Positions 33,489 to 46,280 of a DNA stretch of 64,000 nt are shown piece after piece (positions within the stretch are counted from its first letter, which is position 1; the number at the start of each line of letters is the position of its first letter). The translations under genes were made by a program, and so were the position numbers. The stretch spans positions 434,001-498,000 of the forward strand of contig FMBT01000307.1 in assembly GCA_900095095.1 (NCBI GenBank). Reading direction: 5' to 3'. Under the pieces are notes generated by a model, which ran no database searches, was not told the DNA's origin, and saw only the letters and a program-made list of their open reading frames with translations. The stretch comes from Fragilariopsis cylindrus CCMP1102 (lineage: Eukaryota; Bacillariophyta; Bacillariophyceae; Bacillariales; Bacillariaceae).

Positions 33489-35233
33489 TCAAACAATATC
33501 GGCCACATTTCGGATCATAGGCGATAACTCAGTTTCTCCTTCTTCTCTGTTTGTGGCTAACCGACTATTCCCAGCTCTTCCACTGCTACCACATGGTTTG
33601 CAAAATCCCATTATCTCATCGTGCAAAGTCGTAGGAAAGCAAATTTGATGAAAGGGACTTAACCAGTCCATTCGGAAAAGTCCACCCGAATCAACTTTTT
33701 TTAGATTTAGACCGAAAACTTCTATCACACCTGCCAATGTCGAAGATCCTGTGCTACCAACTCCACCGCCTTTGAGACGATCGATATGCGTCATTTTCGT
33801 CAAAACCACCCCGGCTTGATCACACATCATACAGCTGGTAAATAGACCGAACAATATAGCCTCGACAAACAACCCAAGAATATTCAATAGCTGACTGGGT
33901 CGATCTAAGCAGGTGATGTGGTGGGTGCGAATATGCCCATGCTGACCCATACAGTCGAAGAATCGCATGGTAACTAGACTGAACGAAAACACACACGATA
34001 AACTTGTGTAGAAAATAAACAATAAAAAGTATTTGTGATTACCAATTCCCACGCAATTGTTTACCCAGGGACAGTGGTCTATTAAAAGTTGCGATAAATA
34101 GTACAACAAAATATGAAGAAATAAGATAATTTGAATCCAATCGAATCGTACACAAGATAAAAATTTGTGCTCGCAAAAACACACAATCAATCAATGAATT
34201 GGATGAAAAGGAAAGGAAAACTTACGATCCATTTTGATTATGCACCTCTTGCATATAGAACAATGGTCTACCATAGCCAATTGAAATAGAATTGTTATGT
34301 ACATAGTATTGTGAGTGTTTGCGCATGATACGAGAAATAATAGTACATTGTACAACAAAGACAAATTTTAACTTACGAGCTCTTTTAGGCTTGAATGAGT
34401 TACAGCGTCGACAGAGTCGTCGTCCCTTTCGTGGTGGTGGTGGTAGTTTTGCTATCATTAGCGGATCTTCCACCATCAAGGAAGACCCTTGTTGCTCGCC
34501 CTTACTATTTGTATTCGTAGGCTTGATGTTGTCGCCACTAGCATGGTTGACGGTGTTATCATTAAGATTTTCTATATCACTATTGTTAATTGAGTTGTTT
34601 GGTTTGTTGAATTCTTCTAAAGGAGTTGCGTCCGGGGGAACTACTCCAACCAGCCAAGTAAAGAACGGTGAGAGTTGTAAATTACATTAGATATAATAAA
34701 AAGGTGTTTAACTTAACGTCAAACAACACAAATTAATAATTATTCAAAAAATGTTTATTCTCACCTGCGCCTGGGTCAGTCGTCATCGCCTTGAAATGAG
34801 CGTACACTGCTAATACCGCAACGAGAGTGAAGGCAACGCGATTCAAGTGACCCATCATAGTCATTGTTCTTTTCCCATCTTCGTCGACCGTACTCATCCA
34901 GGGAGGAATCAAAATCACACATGTAGCGTATACACCATAGACGTGCAACATGTAGGTCACAGCAGCACAAAAAAGTCCACAGCAGTCCAAGTTTAGCCAA
35001 TTTTTGTCCCATGGTTTCGTCCCAAATTTGCTGCGTTTCACCTTTGCCACCTTTAACACCGTCGGGGTTGCCGCCACAGCGTGCTTTGTATTGATGCTAG
35101 TGTTCGCAGAGACATTAATATTCGAAGCGGTCGATCCTTCGCCTGTGGGTGCAGCGTAAGAAACTTGGCGAAAAACTTCTCCACTCTTTGGCGCCCCACC
35201 ACCTTTGCGTTGTCGTGTTGCTTGGGATGCCAT
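33489..35233 (-). CDS. DHHC palmitoyltransferase, four exons
   Basis: It transfers palmitate to Cys residues of membrane-associated proteins. The exons 34765-35233, 34377-34643, 34226-34267 and 33489-34078 join in phase to 455 residues. The 42-nt third exon encodes the middle of the zinc-binding Cys-rich domain; joined with its neighbours it gives RLCRRCNSFKPKRAHHCSIC, KRCIIKMDHHCPWVNNCVG, including the catalytic DHHC. Four membrane segments are visible, two before (~62-125, ending TTDPGA) and two after (FLLFIFYTSLSCVFSFSLV, LGLFVEAILFGLFTSCMM). The TTE-like motif downstream reads LTKMTHID. A long Asn/Ser-rich loop precedes the Cys-rich domain. It ends 133 bp from the convergent SEC15 gene. 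The substrate is unknown. Confidence 0.92.
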
Positions 35234-35722
35234 TGTATAAAGTTAATAGCCGGATTGTAAAATATAATATAACACAAGTAATGGCCTTAACGCATTTATT
35301 CTTTGGCTGTGTTTTAAAAGTATCGCATTTTCGACAAAATCGTGATGAAGATGTTTTTTTTACCTTATGCTTCGTACTGTTCAAGAGTACCTACATACAT
35401 TCGAACATACTACTTTGATGATACGTACATGTTATAATATCATGATTATGAACATCATTAATTATATTCAGTATAAACTCTTCCCGGTCCTCTATATCCA
35501 TATTGAAGACGATGGGAAAGGGATCAAATGTCCAGAAGACTCAAGGTGAGTTTTGAATTGAGCGTTACTTTACGTCTTTAAATAAAGTTACGTTTATTTT
35601 TATTTCAAACTTTATACAGTACTTGGTACTTGTAAGTTCGAATATCTCGCCAAAATCTCATATTTAACGTTGATGGTGATGTGGTATGATACTTGTACTC
35701 AATACGTTTAAAGTATAATTTA
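35234..35722. promoter_or_regulatory. Divergent intergenic region
   Basis: This 489 bp spacer separates the DHHC gene (-) and the small zinc-finger gene (+). It is AT-rich with no convincing open frame and is the presumed two-way promoter. A short 5' exon of the zinc-finger gene may be hidden here. Confidence 0.4.
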
Positions 35723-36256
35723 ATGATAAAATTTCTTCCTCAATCACGTGGAAATAAAGTAGCCGCTAGAGAACGAAACCAGAAAAAGTTAGGCAAATCT
35801 GACGAAGAGCGGCAAGTGACAAGGCAAAGAAAGATGCCACGGCGAAAAAATGTACTATATGCATGCAAACCTTCGTGGTGAATTCTCGCCCACCTCTTTT
35901 GTATCAACACGTCACCGCCAAGTACCCAGACCTTATAGATAATCCCGCTCAATGCTTTACAGAATTAGTTCGATACGATCCGAAGTAGGTATAAAGATTT
36001 TACACATGAAAAACAGCTTTGACCGTGTCTTTGTAGCATTAGTCGTTCGTCTTTAAATTTTCGCTGATAGTCATTTCTCTCTCTCTCTCTCTCTCTTCTT
36101 AACATTTCTTTGGTTGTTCGTTTTCTCTCAAGTGATCCTAAGGGCGAAAAAGCTGCTGCTGCCGCAAAGGCTGCGCCGAAGAAAAAATCTAAAGCAAAGA
36201 AGGGAAACATTGACGATTTAGATACTCTGCTGGATGTCGGTCTCAAAAAGAAATAA
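35723..36256 (+). CDS. Small SERF/4F5-type zinc-finger protein, two exons
   Basis: The exons 35723-35984 and 36133-36256 give about 128 residues once a one-base slip in the GG run at 35811-35812 is allowed for. The layout matches the small eukaryotic proteins related to Arabidopsis At2g23090. A basic start (RGNKVAARERNQKK) leads to a lysine-rich disordered part (SDKAKKDATAKK), a zinc finger (CTICMQTFV, with a downstream His in LLYQHVTAKYPD) and a Lys/Ala-rich tail ending DDLDTLLDVGLKKK. The tail with this acidic end is an extension. The function of the family is poorly known. The first ATG gives MIKFLPQS before RGN; a missing upstream exon starting MARGN is also possible. The slip is probably an assembly error. 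Confidence 0.75.
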
Positions 36257-36801
36257 ATTGCCGCTGATGCGTCGTTAATTATTATCATTATTATTATTGC
36301 GACGAATATACATGTGAAAACTATGAACATTAACCACCAATAATTTCTTTTACATGACATGACATGACATGTATGAATACGTGTATCGTATTCAAAAGAA
36401 ATAATTATGCTTTTTAGTCCACTTGATGAAACATCTTGTTTGTTTCTTTGTCAATATTTTAGGTATAGACATCATCGTTAAAGAAGTCACAAGATCGGAC
36501 GTCATACACTATGAATGAACGATATTCTAATTGCTAATACGTAATATTCATTTTAATTCTCCACCAAATTAAATCTTCTTGCATCTTTCTTGTTCAATAT
36601 TATAACGGTGCACACCATGATCACTTTTTGAAACACACCGTGACATGACAATGGAGCACTGTTCAATTTCTAGACTTAAGATATTGCTATTAGTATTATT
36701 TGGATATGAATATGATTTACAGTACATAAGTAGCGGTAATATATCTTAGAGTTTTAGACATGCAACACAGATCTTGGTTGGACAATAAAAAGGAAAGGAA
36801 T
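36257..36801. other. Intergenic between convergent genes
   Basis: This 545 bp AT-rich spacer lies between the zinc-finger and glucan-synthase stop codons. A short GACAT-type tandem (ACATGACATGACATG) lies at 36354-36371. I see no gene. Confidence 0.45.
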
Positions 36802-39800
36802 TTATCGTGGCGGCATAGTTTCCGGGTGGGGGCTAAAGTGAAAACCTTCTGAAGGTTGTTGAGTACCCTGAGCTGGCTGTGAAATTTGGGCCGCGAAGGA
36901 GGAGTCTCCTTGATTCCCATCATCACCCAGGGCCATATCTCCCCACAACTCCATCCCAGTCATAGATTTTGCTCTTCCAAATTCAGACCGGCCTGAAGCA
37001 TTCCTAGAGCTAATGGGATTATTCGATTTGTGGTCGGTTGGGGTTGGCATTTGCGTAGTAGGGGATACGTCATTACTAGGAGCTGATAAGCCCATATTTT
37101 CGAGCATCTTCTCTTGCTTGTAGACAACCTTTTTCAGCTCATTTACTTGGTCCATTAAATCTTCGTTTGCTTCCCCACTACCGATACCCCCGGATTCCTT
37201 CGTTCTCCTAGCATATCTAAGAATATCACTTACAACAACATTCGATGAAAGAGCATTATGATAAAGAAGCCAAGTCTGTATCATGCCTGGAAGTTGTAAT
37301 GCACCAAGGACAAACAGGGGAAAGAAAATGATGTGTGCGCATACAATGTCGTGAATGAGGTAAAAAATCTTGACAAACTTGAATCCGTAGAGAAGCCCAA
37401 GCATGCAAATTGCTCCCGATCCATAGTAGCCAGCGAGAGCGTAGCGGAGATAATTCAGGTCCTCGATGAAAACGGTGAAAATCGCTACCACGACACCAAC
37501 AGCAACGAGAATTCCAATTGTTCGACGGACTGGGTAGGGCATGGAACGCTCGTTTGCCGACACGACGCGGCTCAAGATAATGAGACACACAACAATGATC
37601 AGTAAATCGCTGACGCGGACTACGGGGCTTGAAAGCGATATGTCAGAACGGAAAAGATCAGATCTCCAAATTCCGTCAGCAACAAGGAAAAGGATAGCTG
37701 ACTTAATGATAAAGATACATTTTGAAGAAAATGGAAGTTTTTTGTAGTATGCATTTTCTTCGTTGTACCACATCGACCAACTCTTTGTTGCTCCACCAGA
37801 TGTGCCCCTGATCCAACGTACCCACAGTCCATAATCGGAAACCACAAGATTCCAATCGAATGTTAGGGGGTTGAACCAGAATGGGCTTGCTAGAAATGAA
37901 ATCGAAGCGAGCCATAGCGACCAAGTACGACCAAAGTATTGACCAGCATTAGTATAAATTCCCATTATAATAAGTCCTGCAGCGAGCTCGACACCAAGAT
38001 ATAAGTGACTTGCTGCAAAGAAGCGGTACTGTTCATCCATGGGGGAATGCTGAGTTACAAAACCGCGACCGGTAGGTCTATACTTAGCACCTCCAACCAA
38101 AATAGTCTGTGTCATGTAAAAGGCTTTTGTTTGGATGTGAAACATAAAATGTAGAGGTCCGCCAGTGACAAAAACCATAAGAATCTCCTGTGCACTTGCA
38201 AGCCAACCTCTCTCGACTCCAAGAGTAGCAAAAAGCGGAATAGTCTGTAGCAACCCAAGACCTCCAAGCATCATTTGGATTGTTCCCATCGGCGTAATCA
38301 TTCTGTCTCCAATTTTTTCGAGGTCAAAAATGGCAAGCACAGCACTGAGGTAAACGACAATGTAAACAGTAAGGACAGTCAAAACATTGGAAAAGTAGTG
38401 ACCGATACCACCGTAGTAGAAGGAAAGAAGTCGACAGAAATCGAGACGATGACACATTCGATACACATCACGAGACAAGCTCTGCTCTGCAGCTCCTTGA
38501 CTCAACTTCGCTTCGAACTTGTATATCTGGCTCATTCCTACGTCACGTCCCTTCCCGACCTGAAGATACTCCTTGAAGCCTACAGATCCACCTCGCATGA
38601 CGTTGTTGTACCCAGCAAAGATATCCTCAGAAAGATTAATTCCTTTCGATGATTTACTCACACCGCCTCTAGTAATGAAGAACAACTTATCGAATACATC
38701 AGGGTGACCGTAGTGCAGACGAATGTGAAGAGGTCTTGTCAAAACTCTTTGACCCAATGTTACGAATGAAATCTCTTGCAAAGCCATGTAATTTGCAAGA
38801 GAACTCACACTTCCAGTAAATATGTGTTCTCGTAATCCAAGAATCGTGGTTGGTAGCGGCCCTTCACGTTTTGCAAATTCTTGCAGACAGTTTCTCATCT
38901 TAAGTGCTTCTTCAAAGTAACCCTCTTGATTCATATCAATTGTCTGAAGAAATTCGCTACGGGTGAAAATCATTGCATGATTCTGATTCTCTGGCTTTCC
39001 TTCTCCTATGACCGGATTTCCAGGAAGCCTGACACGGTATACTTCGAGAATTTTCCCTTTGCCATCACTTTTAACCAATACAGAATAGTAGACGGTAGCA
39101 CCATCCCGATTAAGACGAATCGAGTCTATGTATGCAACCCTCAAGTGTGGGAATCTATGCATTAATGCCTCAATGTCATCGGCCTTCGGATCTTGATTTC
39201 GTTTCATGTTCCCGTAAACTTGGCAGGAGATAATATATCCAAACTTCTCACCCACTAGATCATTCGTCGTATCTTCGTCTAGGCGTTCCATGTTCGCCAG
39301 GAGTCGAAGGGCCTTTTCGTAGTACATCATACCGTTAACCGTTCTGCTCAACGTTTGCGCACGAATGCTAGCCCAACGTCTTGTTTCTTCTGCATGCTTC
39401 TTGGACCACAGTTTTTCTTCGTCGTGAATTCCAGATCGTTCCAAGTAATTACTCCATTCATCTCGGTAAAGCGTCTGAAGGTAAAGCATCGTTGACACTC
39501 CCAGAGCATCCGAACGCTTCTCAAGATCTCCCTTGCTGTATGTCACATCCTCAGAATAATACGGGGTCAAAACATTCCATGAAAACATGTCATGGATTGA
39601 TGGAGCATCAGGCATGTCCATGAAGAGGGAGTTAGTAAAAAAAGTTAGGCGCCGAATTACTTCTTTTGATTTTGGTTCTACATCATCAGGGTGCATGCAA
39701 AGAAGCCCATGCAGCTTTTTGAGGACTTCGTTATAGTTTATATTTTGGCTAACATCATCAAGCATATCAGACGCATAAGCATCGTCCCAAAAGAAACCAT

Positions 39801-42800
39801 TTTCCATACTTGCGAGGAATGTCAATCGATCTAAAATATCCTTAATTTCGGGATCCACCGAAGTGCATTTCAGCATGGATTTAACTGAATAAATAAAGTT
39901 ACGAAGTTTATCACGCACTTGATCTCTTACAGCATCAATAATGGTTTCAGATGAGAAGTCATGTGTATTATCGAAGCCGAGTACGTTTCCATATCTGTCC
40001 TTGGCTTTAAGCGGGTCAACTTTCACATCCAATGTTCCTAGCGAACCTGCACTTACTGCACGGCGCATCCCTCCCCCGCGACTTTGTTTGGTCGTCTGAG
40101 TTTTCTTGAATTGCGACCTTGGCTTGGAAGAAGGTTTTCTCTTCTTTATACCTTTCTCAAGAAGTTTGATGGCATCAACCAAACTTTTCAAAGCGCTGCG
40201 CGTCTTCTGCAGTTCAATTTTACCAGAGATACAACCATCCTCCGCCCAAGACTGGATGATACCTCCAATTGCATTGACATCTCCACTGTGTATAGGACCA
40301 AGTGTTTGGTTGATCAAGAAAGCGCCAAGCTCCCAAACTTCTGATACAGCCGTTTGCATCGTGACGTGCTCACTGATAGGCTTGAAGTACGTTTCATCGG
40401 TATATACACCGGTCTTTACATCGGTGTAGTCGTCAGCAGGCCTTTCAAGTTCAGACAATACATCTTCAATGGCTCCGGCAGTCTGAAAGACAGGAAGGTA
40501 GATCGCCTGACTAAAACCATCAAACTGACTAAATTTTAAATTATCGCTTTCTGCATTAGACACAATATCCTCTTCTCGAAAATAATCAATAATTTCATTC
40601 CAGGCAGCACTGAACATAACCCACTTTTGAATACGAACATCAAGCAGCCTGTTGACGTAACTTTGAAGTCGCTGAGAATTTGATCCAAGCAGCGAAGATG
40701 ATTCGCCGGCACCCAAGCTATTTTGCGATGCGGTAGTACCGAGAAAGCTCGCAGACGACCCTCTGCGGCTACCAGCGTCAGGTGACAACATTTTCTTACA
40801 AAATAGTTCAGGCGCACTCCCAAAATTGTTTCGAATGTCGTCTAGGGAACGAATATCTCCAAGGTTGTCTGAGAAACCAACAGCGGTTCCGGCAAATGCT
40901 TGCCATGCAGCGTACCAAATGCTCATGTCAATAAGATATACGATGAACTGCGGAAGCCAACGCATAATCAAAATAAGCATCATCTTCGCAAAACTCTGAT
41001 TCGGGTAGTTCACATAGTCATCTGTCAACTCGATCGATGGCTTGACCATTGAGTAAACTTCGAAGATATAAGAGAAGAATAGCTTCCACGCCGTCAGAGT
41101 GAACCAAAAGAAAAGATAGACCACAGTATGACCAAAGGATTCGTGAACCTCCTTCCCAACATAAAGCCTACTAGATGGGTACAATATATTCAAAAAAGAT
41201 TGAACGTAGTCGCTTTGGCTTGTCAGAATCTTTGTAGCAAGAGGTGGATATATCTGGGGGATTGTTTCCAAAATATAAGGAATCATAACCAGAAGAGATA
41301 GCCAGATATATTGCCACCACCAAAAAGTAGAATCTCCTTCAATGCCCATATATGTACCCTTCTGAGGGGAAAACGCCCACATAAGGTAAAGACTCTGATA
41401 GACCAGGGTCAGAAGTCGGGCAGCGAGAATTAAGACGGATCCACAGACTTCGGTTGCTGATAGCTGGATGCCTGGGTAGGTTCCCCAAACCTCAAGCAAC
41501 TGCCAGAACAGGAAAAGGAAATTAAAGATCCAAAAGACACAGCTTGCAAGCTGTACCGAATAAACCCATCCCCAAACAAGATCCTGAGAAAAAGCAACCA
41601 CAGCTAAAAGATAGAAGGTCACTATGTGCCATTCAAGAATTCTGTTCAATGCTAGGATGCCTCGCAACCAAGATCGTTTCTCCAAAAATGTCTTAGGCGC
41701 TGACTCTAAGCCATCTGAAACCGATAGTAAAGATTCTTCGGGTAGAGCACCAACCAAATTATCCCTTCAAAATCGCCGCTGGAAGAAAAGACTTCGTCAG
41801 AATAATGATAACGTAAACAATTTCGAGACCAAAAGAATTCATTGCAATCGTCATAGTTTTTCTTTTCGAAATGATCTGATTTCGAATTCATGCTCTGGGG
41901 AATAAAGTAGAATGATTGACACGTCAGTGTGAGATGAAGCTAGTCCGAAATAGACCAGAAAATAAATGTATATATTATGCGTGTATATATATATATTAGA
42001 TATACCGAGATATTGCGCTTGCTCATTCTGACTTACCTTCAATAGAATGTTATAAATAGGTTCTATCACATTATCCAAGAAGTGTCCTGCATATAAACTC
42101 CTAGTTTGAGTGTAACCCTCGCTCTTGATATATTCCTCCATCATTTTGTGGTAGAGGAACCAAACACATTCCGACATGTGACGGAGATTAGATCCCTCAC
42201 CCCAGATACAGAAATAAAGGACTAAGTCTACGACACGACTCGCAACCGCTGGAGGCGCCGACATTGACGTATTCATCTTCGAGAAATGCGGAGCTACTCC
42301 CATCGCACGACACCATTTGACGTAGTTAGAAAATACCTTAGCGTGTAGAGCATGAATTGGACTCGGAGGTTGAACAGATGGTGGCAGAATATGACTACTC
42401 ATGTATCTTCGATTGTTGCTGAGGAGGATAAGCAAATGTTCGGCTTGATTGCGTACGGAAGAATCTTGAAACCCAAAAAAGTTCCCCAAATCCTCACATG
42501 CCGAGTACACCATGTTTGCATATTCAGCTAGGCGCGGTGGGAGGTCGGCCGGGTCAAACATGTTGAACGCTTCGGATACTGGTGGTGCATCTCGTCGGGA
42601 GATGACATTCTTTTCCTTGCTTTTCGACTTGCTATCACCCGATTTATCGGCGGCATGATCGCCATTGGTCGATACCTGGGTGTAACCCTGACTAAACACA
42701 GGAAGGAAGTTTAAGCGCTGAAAGTCGCCGTCGCGATACGCAATAGCAGCTGCAACGAGAAGCGATCCTGCTAACCAAACCAGTCCATAGACAACACCAT

Positions 42801-43790
42801 GCGGTATGGGACCAGTGAACTCAACTTGATCACCGTTTGGATAAAATGGGTATCCTCTCATCACATCCATAATATATGATAATGTCGATCTGAGTACTAA
42901 AGATGCTGCAATAGCTCCAATTTCAAGCACTGTCGTGATAGTAACAATGAAGGTTGCATTACACCTTAAACAAAAGAATTTATCAAGACAACGGTTACAT
43001 TGAATAAACAAACACCAACACGCGAATTTTATATGTTTTTATGTTTGAGAAAAGGAACATGGAAATAGAGATGAACGAGTAGAGTTATGAACACGAGACG
43101 AGATCCGTGCTTACCGTACTGATAGAAATGCTCCAATCAGAGCCAGAATGCCACCGGTGATTGGGAAATACAGACCATTCATCGACAAACTGTTCAAGAA
43201 GGCTCCGATGAGCAATGCCAGATTAACTCCAAAGCAAAGGCCGGGGAAAAGAGTCGGCAGCAAAACTCCCAACGACATGCCTACCAACGATGCCATGAGT
43301 GATAGAACCCATAACACCACAACTGCAAGATCCAACCCAACTTGAACAAATAGAGGTTCAAGGAACACGTAGGTAAGAAATCCCGAAAGGAGACCATTTA
43401 GAATCCCTGAGAAGTACCGTGTATCTCTGTCGTAATTTTGACGTTGACGACAAGGAGCAACAACAAAAGCATGATAAGTAAGAAATCAAAAGACAAATAT
43501 AAAGAAGTGAATTGTTGTACGACAGTGAGTCACAGCCACAATGCATTTGTCGTTATAGAACAGTAAAACAAAGAGACTTATTCATTGCTGACGCCACCTA
43601 GTAGCGTAAGACACGAAACAAACAAACACACACATACATACACACACACACACATCTTTACTCACTTGGATCCAGCTGCAGATAACCAAACAGCGATACC
43701 TGCGATGGAAAATCTCATCAAAGGATAAAGATACAGTGAAATCGATTCCATTACGCCGTCGTCGGCAAAGCCAGTAGCGTCGTCGTTCAT
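36802..43790 (-). CDS. 1,3-beta-glucan synthase (GT48, FKS/callose-synthase type)
   Basis: This integral membrane enzyme polymerises UDP-glucose to beta-1,3-glucan. In diatoms that means chrysolaminarin or callose-like wall glucan. The exons 43666-43790, 43115-43426, 42037-42964 and 36802-41894 total 2152 residues if one missing G is allowed in the GGG run at 41763-41765 (coding strand). The slip falls between SSGDFEG and DNLVGALPEES. GT48 signatures are clear: MDVMRGYP, HMSECVWFLYHKM, YDDCNEFFWSRNC, then DNLDLR-type cytosolic parts, GREHIFTGSVSSLANYM (here LREHIFTG), RPLHIRLHYGHPDVFDK, NLSEDIFAGYN and a late multi-span membrane block. An N-terminal extension has four to six hydrophobic spans. 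The start ATG at 43790 opens a short acidic leader. UDP-glucose use is inferred from the family. Confidence 0.93.
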
Positions 43791-44471
43791 GATTCAGATA
43801 AAGGTTTTATGTAAAAATATTAAAACAACCTTCGTGCTGACACAAATCCGAACAAAACGAAGGGCAAGGGATATACAAATTTGTTCTCTGATAACTAGCT
43901 TTGTGTTGTTTTTGGATATTTGTTGGTAGAGAGGAACCCAGTACAACTCAGCTTAATTCAATCCCGACACAACCAGGAAAAGTAAAACAACAATGATAAG
44001 CACAACAACAGCAACAAATTAAAAAATGATGTTCGAGATTGAAATTACAGATTTAGTTTGCGTTCCTCTTTAGATCTGATTTGACATCTGCGGCGGCATC
44101 CAACATCAAACATCAAACAGGCAGGCGGATCGAGCTAGTAACGCGCGAACGCACTCGCACTACAAAATATTTCAATTGTACACGCGTACATTCAACGCGT
44201 ACGTACTTGCGTGGTTTGGGGTAGGTAATTGTGGGTGCAAGTACATCTTGTACTAAGTAATGCCGTACTTAATCCGATACTTCCCCCACAAAAAAGGTAG
44301 TTTAGTCTTCTTCTACTAGAGGCATTCGAGAAAAAACTATAAGAAAAATTTAATGAAAATAAGAAGAGTTAAAATTAGCTTTAAATGCCTTATTACCACT
44401 CACACTAGTTTACTGCAACACGTGTCTGTTCGGAGTGCGTCATACCCTGCAGGGATAAACACTACTACTAC

Positions 44472-45090
44472 TGGATTAGATCTAATGTATCTAAAAATCG
44501 ACCACAACAAATTCATGGAAGATGATAGCCACTCTGATGATGACGAAGACAAAAATAATCATTAATAAAGTTTAAGATGTCAGCCAAACTTCTGCACTCT
44601 GTTACTCAATCAGTCTGATAAGGCAGCCATGCCTAGCCAGCCAAATAGTAATATACAACAAACTAAATACAACCCCTCGAACAGGAGTAAAATACATATT
44701 CATATCCTGCTCTATTTACAATTCCAGTCAACATCAACAAAACACAAACCCATACAGGAAATTGTCCAGATATACTACAATTATCCATCCTGCTACAAAA
44801 AAAAGACACATACAAATTATTGCCCTAACACAATTTATACTTCACATCCAACAGTTCTATTATGGCAATTATTGGTCTACTGAAGTGTATTCATTCCTCA
44901 CTTACCGGAGGCGACTTTATAAAAAGACATAATAGTCTGCTGTACATATCTACATAGAAATTAGCTAGATTAATAAAAAATATACATATAATATAAATAT
45001 ATATATAACATATATATATATATATATATATATGTATCACATAGTAAATCAATGAGTTAAACCAAATTAAATTGGATTAGATCTAATGTA
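44472..45090. repeat. Pair of identical 18-nt words around a palindrome
   Basis: TGGATTAGATCTAATGTA occurs at 44472-44489 and again at 45073-45090 in the same direction. The core TTAGATCTAA is palindromic. The interval between them is about 580 bp, without coding sequence. Confidence 0.7.
44980..45033. repeat. AT dinucleotide microsatellite
   Basis: A run of TA units, purest at 45010-45033, lies in the gene-poor region. Confidence 0.9.
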
Positions 45091-46280
45091 GTAGTATAGA
45101 GGAGATCATCGTGTTCATAATATAGTTGAATGAATTCTTTGGATGTTGATTCATTCTATCAGTGAGATATATGCTTTTAATTGAATGGAGACAGTGCCAT
45201 TCTGATTGACCTTACTCAATGATTATCTTGTAAGTAAGCAAGAACTATGTAGATCTTTTTCATTGTGTCTCTTTTATCTAGCTAGTTGGCAGGTTTTTCA
45301 GGTGTTGCAAAATTTGCTGTCCTAATCATACCCTGTCACTCTAACTTCTCTGGGATGGCAAAGGCGGTGACAATGGTATCTACTCAATCTATCATTGAGT
45401 AGCATGTACGTGTTAAATCGTACATAAGCCCACAATGTCCGTAGAAGTAAATGTTGAACTCAGTATCAAAATCAGTGATGACCAGTTGAAGTCAAAGCTC
45501 GAATAAAAGAAGTGCAAACTGCAAACCGCTAATTTATAAGTATTAGGCAAAGTGATGTAACGAATAAGGTTGTGTACGAAGTTACTGTTTACCGCAATAC
45601 CAAAAGACAAAAAATGATCAAGATTATGAAAAAAGACCTATCTCTATCTTTTATTGTTGACGAATTGTAATAACCATAGACTAAATAAACAAGTGTGTTA
45701 ATAACAACCCTTTGCGTTTTAACTGATTGAGATGTTGCAGTAGCAATACCTTCAAGATATCTACAGAAAGACTACTGTCTCTTTACCAATAGAGGACAGT
45801 ATTCAAGAAGGGTGAGTAACCTGGTAGAACAACTGCAGCCGTCTATTAAGAGAAGCTAGTAACAACCCTTACTGTCTTAATAGTAACCTTACCGTAATAA
45901 TAATAAGGTTACCAGAATCATGTTTCACCCATTGTCTGTGAAATGTATCAATATGTATCTAACATGATGGTTCCTGAGCAACATACATCACAATATAGTA
46001 TTACCTTTCCCCTTCGGATTGATCACTGTGTAATCACACCTAGGCAATACCGAATACCATAACGCGTAATGTAACATTTCGAGGATCATATGCCCTTTTC
46101 CGTCAACCGATCTCTCCAGGATCAATTATGATTTATTTGTAATTTTCGTACACGACTGACTCAAAATTGTTGTTTACTAATGATTTTAATTCTTGTCACC
46201 GTTAAAGAATCGAACTTCGAATCGATTTAAAGATGTGATGATGATTGACAATAAACTTTGTACATTCGTTATAGTCGACT

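Larger units (their letters stand above)
43791..46280. other. Gene-poor intergenic region
   Basis: This stretch of about 2.5 kb carries only short open frames of low-complexity AT-rich DNA (for example around 44353-44883), which I do not accept as genes. It holds an AT microsatellite, an 18-nt repeated word and a small hairpin at 45883-45912 (GTAACCTTA / TAAGGTTAC). The glucan-synthase promoter lies at its left end and the pseudokinase promoter at its right. Confidence 0.5.

Noticed and set aside
44629-44883. 84-codon open frame rich in Asn, Tyr, Thr
   Set aside because: It reflects A/C/T-rich low-complexity DNA without a stop; no family trait.
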